NCBI GenBank assembly: GCA_018296165.2
Contig: JACKQL020000009.1
Span: forward strand, 496,001-560,000
Direction of reading: 5' to 3'
DNA: 64,000 nucleotides
Origin: Termitomyces sp. T153
Taxonomy: Eukaryota > Basidiomycota > Agaricomycetes > Agaricales > Lyophyllaceae
Every line of letters starts with the position of its first letter. The first letter of the stretch is position 1. The notes beneath the pieces were generated by a model. The model was not told where the DNA came from. It saw only the letters and a list, made by a program, of their open reading frames with translations, and did no database searches. Shown one piece after another: positions 23,082 to 34,400 of this stretch. The position numbers and the translations under genes were made by a program.

Positions 23082-26000
23082 AGAAGATAGCGACATAGTG
23101 ATCGTTATCAGCTATGACCATTTAACTGGTCTAGCGACGTGTATAGCTTCTTGTGATTTGGACCAAGACGTTTTGCTTACCGATTCTAACACACAGACTA
23201 ATCCCGCGCTAGCATACCTTTACACTACGGCTAGCGACATTTCTGATTTGTCCCTTCCACCTCGTTCTTATTTCGTTTCTACTGATACCTCTAATCCCTC
23301 GATTCTTGGACAGACTTTGCCCTTTGATACGTGTGTTACGGACACTACCCCCACCTATGTTAACATCCCATTCCCCGCTCAGTATGTCGCTAACAAACCT
23401 CCTAAGCGGAAAGGAGTACAGGTCAAGAAGAAGTACAAACCCGTAGTCATGAAAACCAAACCGGTCGCCAGCCATGTTAGCGAAGACTTTCGAATCGAGC
23501 GTCAAGTTATAGGCGATCCACTAGCGACCATTCCGCCGCTTAACCCAAACCCGCCACCTTTCGTCCCGACAAAGCGATTCACCAGCGAGTGACAAGCGAA
23601 ATTGGTCAGCAACCATGACACTGGGTTCCTCACTAGCGACGAAATCAACGTATTGGTCGACATGGTCGCCAAGCAAGAAAAAGCCTTCGCTTGGGAAGAT
23701 TCCGAACGAGGAAGTTTGCGCCCCGACTTCTTTCCGCCAGTACGCATACCAACAATTCCGCATGTACCTTGGGTTCAGCACAATCGCCCCATACCCCCGG
23801 GACTAGAAAAGGAAGTATGCGAAATTATTCGCGACAAGATCAGCGCCGGCGTCTATGAACCCTCGAATTCCGCTTATCGCTCGCGATGGTTTTGCGTTCT
23901 CAAGAAAAACGGTAAGCTCAGGATTGTACACAGTCTAGAGCCGCTCAACCGTGTCACCATTCGCCATTCTGGAGTACCACCTTTTCCAGATCACGTCGCC
24001 GAATCATTCGCTGGACGCATTTGTGGTGCCACTCTCGACCTCTACGTTGGCTACGACGAACGACTTATCGACCCAGCATCACGCGACTTAACGACATTCC
24101 AGACTCCGTTTGGCGCTCTTCGCTTAGTAACCTTGCCGATGGGGTGGACCAACTCTGTGCCTATATTTCACGACGACATTACCTTTATTCTGCAGCCGGA
24201 GATACCCCACAACGTGCTCAGCTTTATCGATGACGTTGGCGCTAAAGGACCCAAGGACTGGAAGGTCGTTAATGGTAGACCCGCTAAGCATCCCGCTAAT
24301 CCGCACATCCGCCTAGCGCTCTGGGAGTTCTTTGAACTTCTTAACAGGATCCTTCAGCGGATGAAATATTGCGGTGGCACTTTTTCCGGTCACAAACTTG
24401 TTCTTTGCGCCCCGACCTTCAAGATTCTCGGTCACGTTTGTACTCCTAGTGGTCGAATCCCCGACGAAAGTCGCCTAGCGCTAATCGAGCGATGGGGTCC
24501 TTGCAAGTCGCTATCGGAAGTCCGCGCCTTTTTAGGTACCGTTGGGGTGTTAAGGATCTTCGTCAAAAACTTCGCCCATCGAGCCCATAACTTGACGAAA
24601 CTTACTCGCGTTGGCGTCCCTTTTGAGTTTGGTCCCGATCAGATTAATGCTCAACGTGACCTCGTGAAGGCCTTACAAGACGCTAAGCCCCTTGTTCCTA
24701 TCGACTATGAATCACCTGACCCCGTCATCTTAGCGGTCGATACGTCATATATAGCGGTCGGATATTACCTTTGCCAGTGTGCTAGCGATAATCGCAAGGA
24801 GCGCCGCTACAATCGCTTCGGGTCAATTACGCTAAACGACAGAGAGGCACGATTCAGTCAGCCTAAGTTGGAGCTTTACGGCCTTTATCGAGCGCTACAA
24901 GCTTTACGGATGTACCTAATTGGCGTTAGGAACCTCATCATCGAAGTAGACGCTCGCTACATTAAGGGTATGCTTCAGAACCCCGACGTTCAACCTTCAG
25001 CTAGCATGAACCGCTGGATTGTGGTGATTCTGATGTTCCATTTCGAGCTGGTGCATGTCAAGGGAACTTTCCACGGCCCGGATGGGCTGTCGCGGCGCCC
25101 GCCACAGCCTGATGATCCCCCTGTCGACGATAGCGACAACTCTGTCTATGAGGATTGGATTGATCGTTTGCATGGGTTCATACACCAGGTCCAGTTACCG
25201 CTGCTGCTCCTTCGCCATCTCTCAACGGGCGCACGTTGCTTATTCCCTGCTGCCAATCTCGGCTGTTCGCCTGCTTTAGCAACTTTCGCCAGCAACACCG
25301 ACACTGCTCCACGATTAGCGACCAGCAACGATATAACCCCCCTCCGAGACGATGGCACCACTACTTATAGCGACGTACCCCGCAGTGCTAAAGCTACCAC
25401 CAACGATGCCCGTATACTCTTAGTTAAGAAATGGCTTCACGACCTAATCCGACCCGAAGGCTTTAGTGACAAAGAATATGCCACTTTTGTTCGCTACGCA
25501 TCTATGTTTTTCGTTATGGGAGGCAAGCTTTGGCGAAGAAGTCGAGACGGTGCTCACAAGGTGTTCGTCCCTATTGCCAGTCGCTTACGGGTCTTGAAGG
25601 CGATGCACGACGACTTGGGACACAGAGGCTTCTTCGCTACTCGCTCTGCCCTTCTAGAACGATTTTGGTGGCCCCAAGTTAGCACCGACATCATGTGGTA
25701 CCTTAGGACCTGCCATCTCTGTCAGATACACCAGACAACTAAAGTGCTTATTCCGCCAACTGTCGCTACCCCGGCGCCTTTGTTCAGCAAGATATACGTT
25801 GATACCATGTTCATGCCGCCCTCCAATAAGTTCAAGTACATCATCCAAGGACGTTGTTCGCTAACTCATTACCCGGAATTTCGCATGCTTAGCTGAGAAA
25901 ACACCGAAGCTATCGCCAAGTGGCTATACGAGGACGTCATTTGTTGTTGGGGAGCGCTTAGCGAAATCGTGACCGACAATGGACCCCCGATCCTAAAGGC

Positions 26001-26802
26001 GGTTACCTATTTGGCGAAGAAGTATAACTTACGCCATATCCGGATCTCTGGTTATAATAAGCGCGCTAATGGAATAGTTGAGCGGCCTCACTTCGACGTT
26101 CGCCAAGCCCTTTTTAAAGCTGTCAATGGCGATCAGTCTAGGTGGAGTACGGCTACTTACTCGGTCTTTTGGTCAGAACGTGTTACAGTGCGCAAGCGAA
26201 TGGGTTGCTCCCCTTACTACGCGACGACCGGTACCCACCCTCTCCTGCCTGCTGACATAGTTGAAGCGACATATTTGCAACCGCCGCCAAACTCGTTATT
26301 ATCAACCACCGATCTTATAGCCCGCCGAGCGATTGACCTTCAGCGTCGCCAAGAAGATCTCGACCGCCTGCATAGCCAAGTGCTTAGCGCCCGTCGCCTG
26401 GCCGCCATTTCCTTTGAAAAAGATCACGCCGCTACGATTCGCGATTACAACTTCAAAACAGGCGACCTCGTACTAATGAGGAATACGAGAATCGAAGTAT
26501 CGCATAACAAGAAAATGAAGCCGCGATACCTAGGCCCACTCGTGGTAATCTCTCGCAACCGTGGAGGAGCTTACATTCTTTGCGAACTAGATGGCTCAGT
26601 TCTACATCGCCCTGTTGCTGCTTTCCGCTTAATCCCCTATCTCGCTAGAGAACACATAACCATGCCTAGCGACACTTTCGACATCGACACTTCGCGTCTC
26701 CGAGAACTGGAGCAAACCGAACTTGTTGACGACGATGACACTGGTGACAACGCCAGTGAAGAAGAAAACTACCTTTCGCTAGGCCTTAGTGACGAATCTT
26801 AA
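23029..26802 (+). CDS. TE-A RT / RNase H / integrase (two in-frame TGA)
   Basis: RT: RWFCVLKKNGKLRIVHSLEP, LPMGWTNSVPIFHDD, and catalytic FIDDV at 24223-24237. RNase H: LAVDTSYIAVGYYL, then KLELYGLYRAL, then FELVHVKGTFHGPDGLSRR. Integrase: HHCC finger from GHRGFF to CHLCQ (about 25619-25730), with catalytic residues in YVDTMF (~25797), TDNGPP (~25972) and NGIVER (~26070). In-frame TGA codons at 23590-23592 and 25894-25896 interrupt it; both fit single C-to-T or G-to-A changes. No chromodomain was seen after the integrase end (PRYLGPLVVISRNRGGAYI). Its role is reverse transcription and insertion. Confidence 0.85.
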
Positions 26803-27234
26803 CTCTGCTTCGTTTCTTACCGCTCTCATCTCTACTACCCAGAAAATCCATCGACAATTACTTTACAAAACCTAAGTCCTTTTCGTCTCGTTGCTCTTTC
26901 AATTTTAATACAGTTAAAAAGCCTTTCACAGACACTTCACTTTACTACTGTCTTGTTTCGATGCTGCGCTAGGCTATTCTGTCGCCAGCGCTTGGCACGC
27001 CTCTCGGGGTAATTCGCCATGATGATCTACTGAGCGTTTGCCTTCAAAATGTCGCTAGCATTAGGCGACAGTCGCTAGTATGCCCAATTGAGTTTTGCTT
27101 TCTTTCTTCTATTTCGTTTCACTTTCTGATCGCTCGCCAAAGATACTATACATTTTGGGAGCCCCTTAAGGGGGCTAAGCTAGGTCCAAACTACTAACAA
27201 AATTATAAAATTTATATACAGGAGGCGACGGTCG
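26803..27234. other. TE-A spacer between convergent genes
   Basis: Non-coding on both strands and holds at least three TAGCGAC/GTCGCTA words near 27047, 27068 and 27229. Sense pol and the antisense gene converge here, so it should contain both 3' ends; no clear polyadenylation signal was picked out. Confidence 0.5.
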
Positions 27235-29242
27235 CTAAGCATCAAGGTCAGCGTCGTTGTCAGGAACCTCCATCGCCTCCGTCTCCTCCCAATCCCCCTC
27301 GCCGATGTTGTTCTCCTCCTGCCAGGCCAGGAAGGCCTGGCAGTCGCGTCGATATCCCGCCAGAGTCGCCAGTGTCCGCCTAGCGACCGTGTAGCGAGCC
27401 CGTGCCGCTAACAACTCCTCCCTCGCCGCCTCCAGCTCCCTTCGGAACCGTTGTTCCACTCCCGCCGCCCTCTCGTCGAAGTCCAGTAGCGACGCCGCCG
27501 ACGTTAGCGGCGTCGGCCATCCGAGGTCCTCGCCCAGCCACTCCAGCTCGTCGTCGCCCACCTGACGCAACGGCGTGTCGCTCCATGTTCCCTAGCGAAG
27601 CGGTTGGCGATCAGGTAGCTAGCGGGAGAAAATAACTTACCCGTCGTACGACCTCGATCTCTTCAACTCGTTCTTCCTCCTCAGTAGCAACGGGTACGGC
27701 CTCCACCTCCTCCTCACCCTCGAGCTCCATGTCACTCGCCTCCACCTCGGCGACCGTCGCCAAGGGAGTTGTCTCCCTCATCTCCACGTCCTCCCTTCCC
27801 TCCTCGCTGGCGACCATCCGAGGTCGCTTAGCGCTAGCGACCGATGATGGGCTTGCGGCCCGTTTCAGTGCTCGGGGCGTGTCGCCGTCACTGTCGTTGT
27901 CGTCCTCGTCCTCGTCGCTCTCCACCATCTCCCTACTCTTCACCCTAGCGCCTCCACTCCCTCCCACCAAGCCCTCCTCCTGCGACGTCGGCAAGGTCAA
28001 GCTCGAATGCTTGATCTCGATCGGCTCCCCTCTCCTCGCCAATTCCCTCTGCCTCTCCACGAAGGCCCTCGCACCCCTTACCGACGCCGCCTTGATTGCT
28101 ATCCTCTTAGCGAATTTGCTGCCTGTGCTCCTCAATGACAGGCCGCTGTGCGAACAGCTCTTCCTAGTGCTGTCGCAACGATAGCAAGGCTGGACCCCCG
28201 TGGGGTACCAGCAGCCTTCTGGGTCGTTATCGGCCCAGCAATTGTCGCACTAAAAGAAAGCGTTAGCGACAAAAAGAGAAAAAGAACCGCTAAATACTCA
28301 CTGCTCCTTGCGTATACTTATATTCTTGCCGCTTCTCTAGCGACACTGTTACCTTACCCTTAGCCTTGTCCAACTTCACTCCTGCTCCCAGCCCCGTATC
28401 CACCACCGTCGTCGTCCTTCGCCATCGAAGGAGCGTCGCCAGTCGCTTGTCGGTAAACGATTCTTCAACATGATCCTGCAGGAAAGGTTAGCGGTCGTCG
28501 CCAAGAATCAGCGAAAGGAAAGAAAACGACTCACCTCAATATCCTCGTCCTCCTCATCTTGTGCTTTTGCCTTTCCTTTCCCCTTCCCTTTGCTCTTCGG
28601 AGTTGTCGCCAATCTTGGCAACGTCGCCAACCCCCTAGCGACGCCGCCAGCCGCAGCCTTGGGAGTCGAGGGGCCCGCCTCTTGAATGTCCCCACGATTC
28701 GCCGCCTCTTCGTTCCTACGACCCTCGCTCCGTCCCTCCCCCCTCGCCACCGCTAACGCACCTACCGGGTGCTGGAAAAGGAACTGGTCATTTGGTGACA
28801 AGTCTTCAAAGAGCTAACGTACCTTAGCGGGGTCGCTAGCACTAGCGACTGCCGAGGCACTTACCGTCATTCCCGCCGTGAGATCGTCCATCAGGAACTC
28901 CAGCGAAGGGTCGATTGGCGCCTAGCGATCGTATTAGAAATTGGCGCTCAAAAGGAAGAAAAGGGAACTTACAAAGTGAACATCGAATGGGCGAACCCAT
29001 TCTTCCCCCTTGTACTTCTCATATAACTGGCGACACTCCTTCTCGACAGTCGCCAACTCCGGCCACTCGACTCCACTCCCCGAGGTCTTGAACCACTGGA
29101 GCCACGTCTGAAAGATGGCGGTGACCGCCAAGCGAGGATCCTTCGCCAACGATGCACGGGCCACCGCGAGCAACCTGTCGACCCGATCGAGGAAGGCATG
29201 GGCCATGGTAATCTTCTCAAATTGGGAGGCGAGATTGGACAT
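27235..29242 (-). CDS. TE-A antisense gene: Zn2Cys6-like, coiled-coil protein, six exons
   Basis: Exons 29242-28973, 28921-28823, 28771-28535, 28475-28302, 28249-27641 and 27591-27235. Introns are 51, 51, 59, 52 and 49 bp, each GT..AG and phase 0, joining into one stop-free 581-aa frame. Exon 1 is helical (ITMAHAFLDRVDRLLAVARAS). Exon 3 is rich in Lys/Gly and acidic runs. Exon 5 opens with a CX2CX8CX8CX2CX6C cluster (CDNCWADNDPEGC, then CYRCDSTRKSC), close to the fungal Zn2Cys6 pattern. A basic stretch and an acidic region follow. Exon 6 has a long predicted coiled coil (ERAAGVEQRFRRELEAAREE). The ATG is 174 bp from the 3' LTR, so transcription may start in or near it. Not recognised by name. 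DNA-binding regulation is inferred. It is intact although sense pol is broken. Confidence 0.7.
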
Positions 29243-29406
29243 AGCGATAAGATTGAGAGGCTAGGAGAGATTAGATGGTAAGGAAGGGGGATGATGAAGT
29301 TCAAGTGATACCGCCAGCCACTGTTATTCGAATCCCTTTGGCGCACGGACCAGGCGATCAAGCACGTGACTTTTGGGTTGACTGAGGACAGTCAATATTT
29401 CAGTAC

Positions 29407-29415
29407 GGGGGAGGA
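29407..29415 (+). promoter_or_regulatory. TE-A polypurine tract
   Basis: GGGGGAGGA lies directly before the 3' LTR start TGATGAG, where plus-strand priming occurs in LTR elements. Confidence 0.7.
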
Positions 29416-30464
29416 TGATGAGCCCCAGTTATCGCTGAGCACCTTTTTCGGCGGCAGCTGACTACTTCGAATTTGACACAAGTCACAACACTCAGCGCAC
29501 GGGACTTAGCCCTAGGATTGGACCGAAGCACAAGACTCTAGTGACCACGAGACTTATTGATCACGGGGAACATCACGCGAAGCCTGGAACTTGGGCCTAG
29601 ACCATCAAGGCCTAGACCCTCTTGGCGACGATTATTAGCGACCTTAGCGATCCTGGCGACAAAACGGCGTTCCTTTACTATATATGGACATATTACCAGA
29701 CGCGTACCTTTTTACTATCATTCCCCTTGTCGAGCTTACCAACATCACTGAACGGTGTTCTTACTTCAGGTATTGACATCGGACTCGTTCTCTTTTTGGT
29801 TCTTATTAGCAATTAGTCGTCGCCAAGGCCTCCCCTATGACCTTTTACTTAGTTATGGACTGACGCCTGGCACGCAACCTAAACACAGTGGCAGACGCCG
29901 CCGCTAGTGGCGCTTAATTGCTTACCTTCCCTTACTATACTTCGAAAACGTATAAATACTGCCTGTACATAGACACCCGACCATCGAATTTTACCATTGC
30001 ATCACCATCGTATTACTCCTCAATCTATAAGCTACCAGCTTAAAGATTCCATTCGCCTCATCCCTTTCCCTCATCTCGTCTTCGACTTTGGGTTCGCGAC
30101 AAACCTCTTCAACCTCGACCTCGACTTAGTGTGGTACCGATTACGGGTGCCTATTAGCGTTATTTCAATTTAGTGACGCTAGCAATTGCGGCTAGCGATA
30201 AGTTTACGTTCGTCCGTCGATCTTAGTTTTACTCTTACCGCCGTCTCTCTCCTTTATTCGCCCCGCCACCGTTTCAGTTTCGCTGCGACTATCGTTAGCA
30301 GTGGCGATTCTTTTTGACTTCACCTCCTTGCCACCACTTTCGCTCTAGTTCTCTGGGACGGTTACTGACTCGCCCTCAATTATTAACTTCCTACTGCCAG
30401 CTATCCTATCTAGTGACAAGTGTTAGGTTTCCTGCATGGCACTAGGCGGCATAGGAGCACATCA
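29416..30464 (+). repeat. TE-A 3' LTR (1049 bp)
   Basis: Same ends and length as the 5' LTR. Differences, such as GTTATGGAC for GTTACGGAC near 29864, cluster in the last 600 bp. It is followed by CCGT, the second copy of the target duplication. Confidence 0.92.
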
Positions 30465-30934
30465 CCGTCTCGTCTTGCCTCATCTCCGCCTTGTCTCGAC
30501 CGTGTATAGTTCCTTTGTCTTCCTAAGTTCCTTTCATCTCCAATGACAGTCCAAACTCTGCGTGCGCGCTACGACCCAAACATTCCTACGACAACCCCGG
30601 ACCTCGCTCCCACTTGGCCCAGGAACACCTCACGTCTTGGTGATCTCCCATCAAACCTCCAGCTCCACCCCCATCAACCGCAAAGCCTCCGATTACCCTG
30701 CATTCTAATTGCACGCCCACAAACTTGCTCTGGCACCTGTCCAGGTTCAACGATGAGTATACTTGATCTTAGATGCCCCCAAGCCACTCTGGACTTGCTC
30801 GGACCGCCCCTAGTTCCCCCTTGCAAGTCCCTCTGCGTCAATACTGGACGCTTGGTTATAAGCGCAGGACATCACGTCCGCCTAGTAAGGACTCGCCAGT
30901 GTAGCTAAGCCCCTGTTGTCAGCGGAACCTGACA
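30465..30934 (+). repeat. G2 5' LTR, second half
   Basis: Resumes at CCGTCTCGTCTTGCC and ends CAGCGGAACCTGACA. It parallels the last ~455 bp of the 3' LTR (to 41635), so together with 18818-19303 it makes a complete LTR of about 950 bp. Confidence 0.88.
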
Positions 30935-30966
30935 TAATATCAAGACTCCCCCTTACCCCGTTCTTG

Positions 30967-33390
30967 ATGTCTGCATATAACCCTGCGTACAACCCTGCTG
31001 GCTACCTAACCGACGTCTATGGTCGACTGGTACCGGAAAACCCCTATGCCCGGTTCTACCCAGGCCCTCCCACGGATCAGTACATCCCCCGTCACTGGAC
31101 CCCTGACCCCAACCAGGCGTTCTACGCCCCCTCCATCAGCCAGGGAATACCTCCGGGCTGGCGCCACCCTCCCGCATTCTCTGCCAATGGCAACAACCCC
31201 CACATGTACCCCGGAGGGTATTCCGCAGCGCCCCCCAACCCTGCCTACCTTCCCCCCACCCACTACTACGCATACCCAGTCCCCGCCACAGCCCCAACCC
31301 CTCCGGGGCCTATGGACAATTATTCCCCCCCTCGTATCCCGTTCCCCGCCCAAGCCCCTCCTTCTTCCAGACAGCAAAGGGTCGAAGTCTACGCCCAACA
31401 ATGCAACAAAGTCCTCTGCTTCCTCTGCCTCTCTCCTGTGGAGTTCGCAAGATGCACCCGCACCCTCCTCACCAACCTAGGCTACCCTGACACCTCCGCA
31501 ACTCCGGAAGTCTGGGCAGATCGACTCCTCAATTTCCATGAGTGCTATCTGCAAGGAAGCCTCCCGGAGACTATGCAAGGCACCCTGGGCATTGACAATA
31601 ACTTACGGAACGAACTCTGTGCATTGGTCAAAGAAATCCACACCAGCCCGAACCCCCGCCCCTTTGAAGACCCTCTAGACCCTGCCTGCTCCTTCCATGT
31701 GCAATGCGGGGAGCCCATGGGAACACAAAGCAAAACTCCGCCTTCCATTCCCCGTCAGCAGGAAGAACTCAATGCAGCCTCCAGCATCTTGAGGAACCTC
31801 AACCCCACAGGGGGATTGTTCGACCAACCAGCCGCCCATACCTTGGCCCTCTCTGCTTGCCCTCGGGCCAACTCCGTCCCCAGCACCTTCCGAACCTGGG
31901 ACCAGCCTGCTGTCTCCAAACCCCGCCCCCAATGGCCACCCCCACGCGTCGACAATGACAACCGGACTCTCTCCTACATCGACGAGCCTGGTAACCCCAC
32001 CGACAAGCATGCCCCACACAACGGACCTCCATGAGACCGACCCCCCCACTTTGACCTCCGCGCCCCTCGTGTCAATGCCCCTCCATCCTGTCCCAATGCC
32101 CCAGTCCCCCCACGACAGCCCACAGGTCCCAGGGCACCCCGACCACCCTTCCTTACCAATAATCCTCGTCCCCCGCCCACTCCACTGCCTAACCCTCCTG
32201 CCGATGCAAATTATTTCAGACCCCCCACCCCCAGGGGACCCCCTCAATGAGCCCCGGGGCCTGCCCTGGGCAATGCGGGTCAACCCCCCAGTGGAGGGCC
32301 ACCCAACGGTGGACCCCCTGGGGGATGGGGCCCGGCGATGGACAACTTCCCCCCCCAGTGCAGAAATGGGAACAACTACTATTACTACTACAACGCCGGA
32401 CCCCTGCCCCGAGCTCAAAATCCACAGGACGATACCCGTGACGCACTGGCCTGGGAGGGTAAGCTCGACATTCAGAAACCCAAAACCTTCACCGGCCACG
32501 ACCCCCGGAAGTGGCAAATCTTTCTAACCCAGTGTCTGACTATGTTCCAAGCTAAGCCGATCACCTTCCAACTTGAGAGCTCATGAGTGGCCTTCGCCAC
32601 ATCATATTTACAGGGTATTGCCTTCAATCATTACACCGCGCTACTCCAGTTCAACCCCAACAACCCCGTGCTCTCCAATTGGCTTGCTTTCACCCAGGAA
32701 TTCTCGAGTAAGTTTGGTGTCTTTGACACTGTAGCAGAGGCAGAGGAAAACCTCTTCAACCTCCAAATGCGTGACAACAAACGCTTCACGACCTTTATTG
32801 TATGGTTCGAATGGGAAGCCTACAAGACCAGCTGGAACTACAACGCTCTCCAATTTGCCCTCTGTCGCGCCCTGCCCCAATGAATCAAGGACGTCCTTCA
32901 CCTCACACCCAAGCAAACCACCTACAACGGGTACAAGGTGCTCATTACCCAGGTCGACCAATGTTACTGGGAAGATCACAGCGAAAACACAGCACCCCGG
33001 ACCCCCTGGAATGCCTCCGGTAACACCAACTGGCAGGCCAGAGCAACCAATGGTGTTCGGTCCTCAATCCCCGCTAACCCCACCAACCCCGCACCCTGTT
33101 TTCCCTCGGGCCAAGGGATTACCAGCACCAACCCACCCCAGGAGCAACGTCCACCGGCCCAGCTCAACGCCGCCAACCTCCATGAAACCCCGGAACCCTT
33201 GGACACCAACCCCGATGACCATGACAACATTCTGGACCCTGCCAACGACCAGGAAGCCTTATGCGCAAACAGGATCTGGGATAGCCCATGGATCGACATG
33301 CTGGAGGAAACGCAGGAGAAACAATGGAAGGAGGGTGCGTGCATCCTATGTAGTAAGCAGGGACACTTTATTTGCAGTTGTCCTAAATGA
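30967..33390 (+). pseudogene. G2 gag, with stops
   Basis: From ATG at 30967 a Pro/Tyr-rich N-terminus runs to a TGA at 32032. The capsid part continues after TGA at 32584 (YLQGIAFNHYTALLQF, WLAFTQEFSSKFG) and again after TGA at 32881 (IKDVLHL). It ends with the zinc knuckle CILCSKQGHFICSC (CX2CX4HX4C, about 33340-33381). The TGA at 32881 follows CAA, where family members have an Arg codon, fitting CGA to TGA. Confidence 0.8.
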
Positions 33391-33479
33391 CAGGTGATGG
33401 GACGCGCCGTGTGGACAATTGATGGAGAAGACTGTAACTACCAGTTTACAGAAAACGAGTCAGCGGTTTAGGTCTTGAA

Positions 33480-34400
33480 GACACACTAGACTACGGACCA
33501 GACCCTGATGTCTTCTCCGCCCCAGCCACACTCCTCTGCGCAACAATACTTGCCCCAGACAACCCCCCAGTACATCTCCCTTCCCACTCATCCACCAACC
33601 TCCTCCTCCGCACCACTCTCCCCTTCACCACCAACCCCGTCCCCACACTAGTCGACAGCAGCGCCACCGACAACTTCATCGATGAATCCCTGGCAGCGCT
33701 TGCTCCCCACCCCCTCCAATGCCTCCCCGCCCTGATCCCCCTCAAACTTTTTGATGGAGACCCCACCCCAGTGGGAGACATCACACACTGCCTGGAAATG
33801 ACCATGACCTTCGCCAACGGACAACAGCAAGAACTCCAACTACTTATCACCAAATTACACTTCTCCGCCCCTGTCGTCTTAGGATTCTCATGGCTCCATT
33901 CCACTAACCCCTGCGTCGACTGGCCCAGCCTCACCCTCCGCCTCGACTGGGACAACCCCACCGACTCCGGGCTGGTACCTTTCAATGTCTCACCCTCCTC
34001 CGAGAACTCCGAGGCCACAATTGACCACCCCCAGACTCCTCCACAGCTCCGCTCTAGATCTGCATGGTCGTTCATTATCAATGTCCGACTCAACAACCCT
34101 TCCAAGGTATTCCCCGCCCTTGTTGACAGCGGCGCCTCTGGCACCTTTGTCAGTAACCAGCTCGGCCTCCGGCACAACGACCTTGACAGACCCCTCGAGC
34201 TCCAACTCTTTGACGGAAGCCCCACCACAACAAGGATCATGCAATACCATGACAACCCCCTCACCCTTGACAATGACCTGTAGTTTCAGGCCCGGCTCCT
34301 TGTCACCCAATTACCTCTGCCGACTCCAATCATGCTTGGGCTCCCGTGGCTACAAGATGTCAACCCCGACATCGACTGAAAGGACCTCACCGTGCAATTC
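33480..34400 (+). pseudogene. G2 two tandem retropepsin-like domains
   Basis: The first domain has PTLVDSSATDNFIDE near 33637-33681 and ends VVLGFSWLHSTNPCVDW. The second has FPALVDSGASGTFVSNQLGL at about 34112-34170 and ends IMLGLPWLQDVNPDIDW. Each has the D-S/T-G-type loop and the hydrophobic-LG second motif of retroviral-type proteases, but the first reads DSS, so the second is the likely active one. Stops occur in both, for example TAG at 34281. Confidence 0.65.

Larger units (their letters stand above)
19304..30464 (+). mobile_element. TE-A: young Ty3 element carrying an antisense gene
   Basis: Has two LTRs of exactly 1049 bp, ends TGATG...CATCA, and a 4-bp duplication CCGT at 19300-19303 and 30465-30468. 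By eye the LTRs differ at about two dozen sites (~2%). Order: LTR, primer-binding site, gag, protease, RT, RNase H, integrase, a 2-kb antisense gene, polypurine tract, LTR. Sense frames carry TGA stops at 21849, 23590 and 25894 and one frameshift between 23029 and 23081. The element is saturated with TAGCGAC/GTCGCTA on both strands. Decayed relatives lie at 38.7-39.4 and 58.3-60.6 kb. Confidence 0.9.

Noticed and set aside
27729..28184. 151-aa plus-strand ORF downstream of TE-A integrase
   Set aside because: It is the shadow of antisense exon 5, which has the cysteine cluster and continuous splicing.
31675..32517. 280-aa minus-strand ORF opposite G2 gag
   Set aside because: Gly/Arg-rich mirror of the C-rich sense strand, with no motifs; the gag frame explains the region.
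33491..34273. 260-aa minus-strand ORF opposite the G2 protease
   Set aside because: Same mirror effect; the sense strand has recognisable protease motifs.
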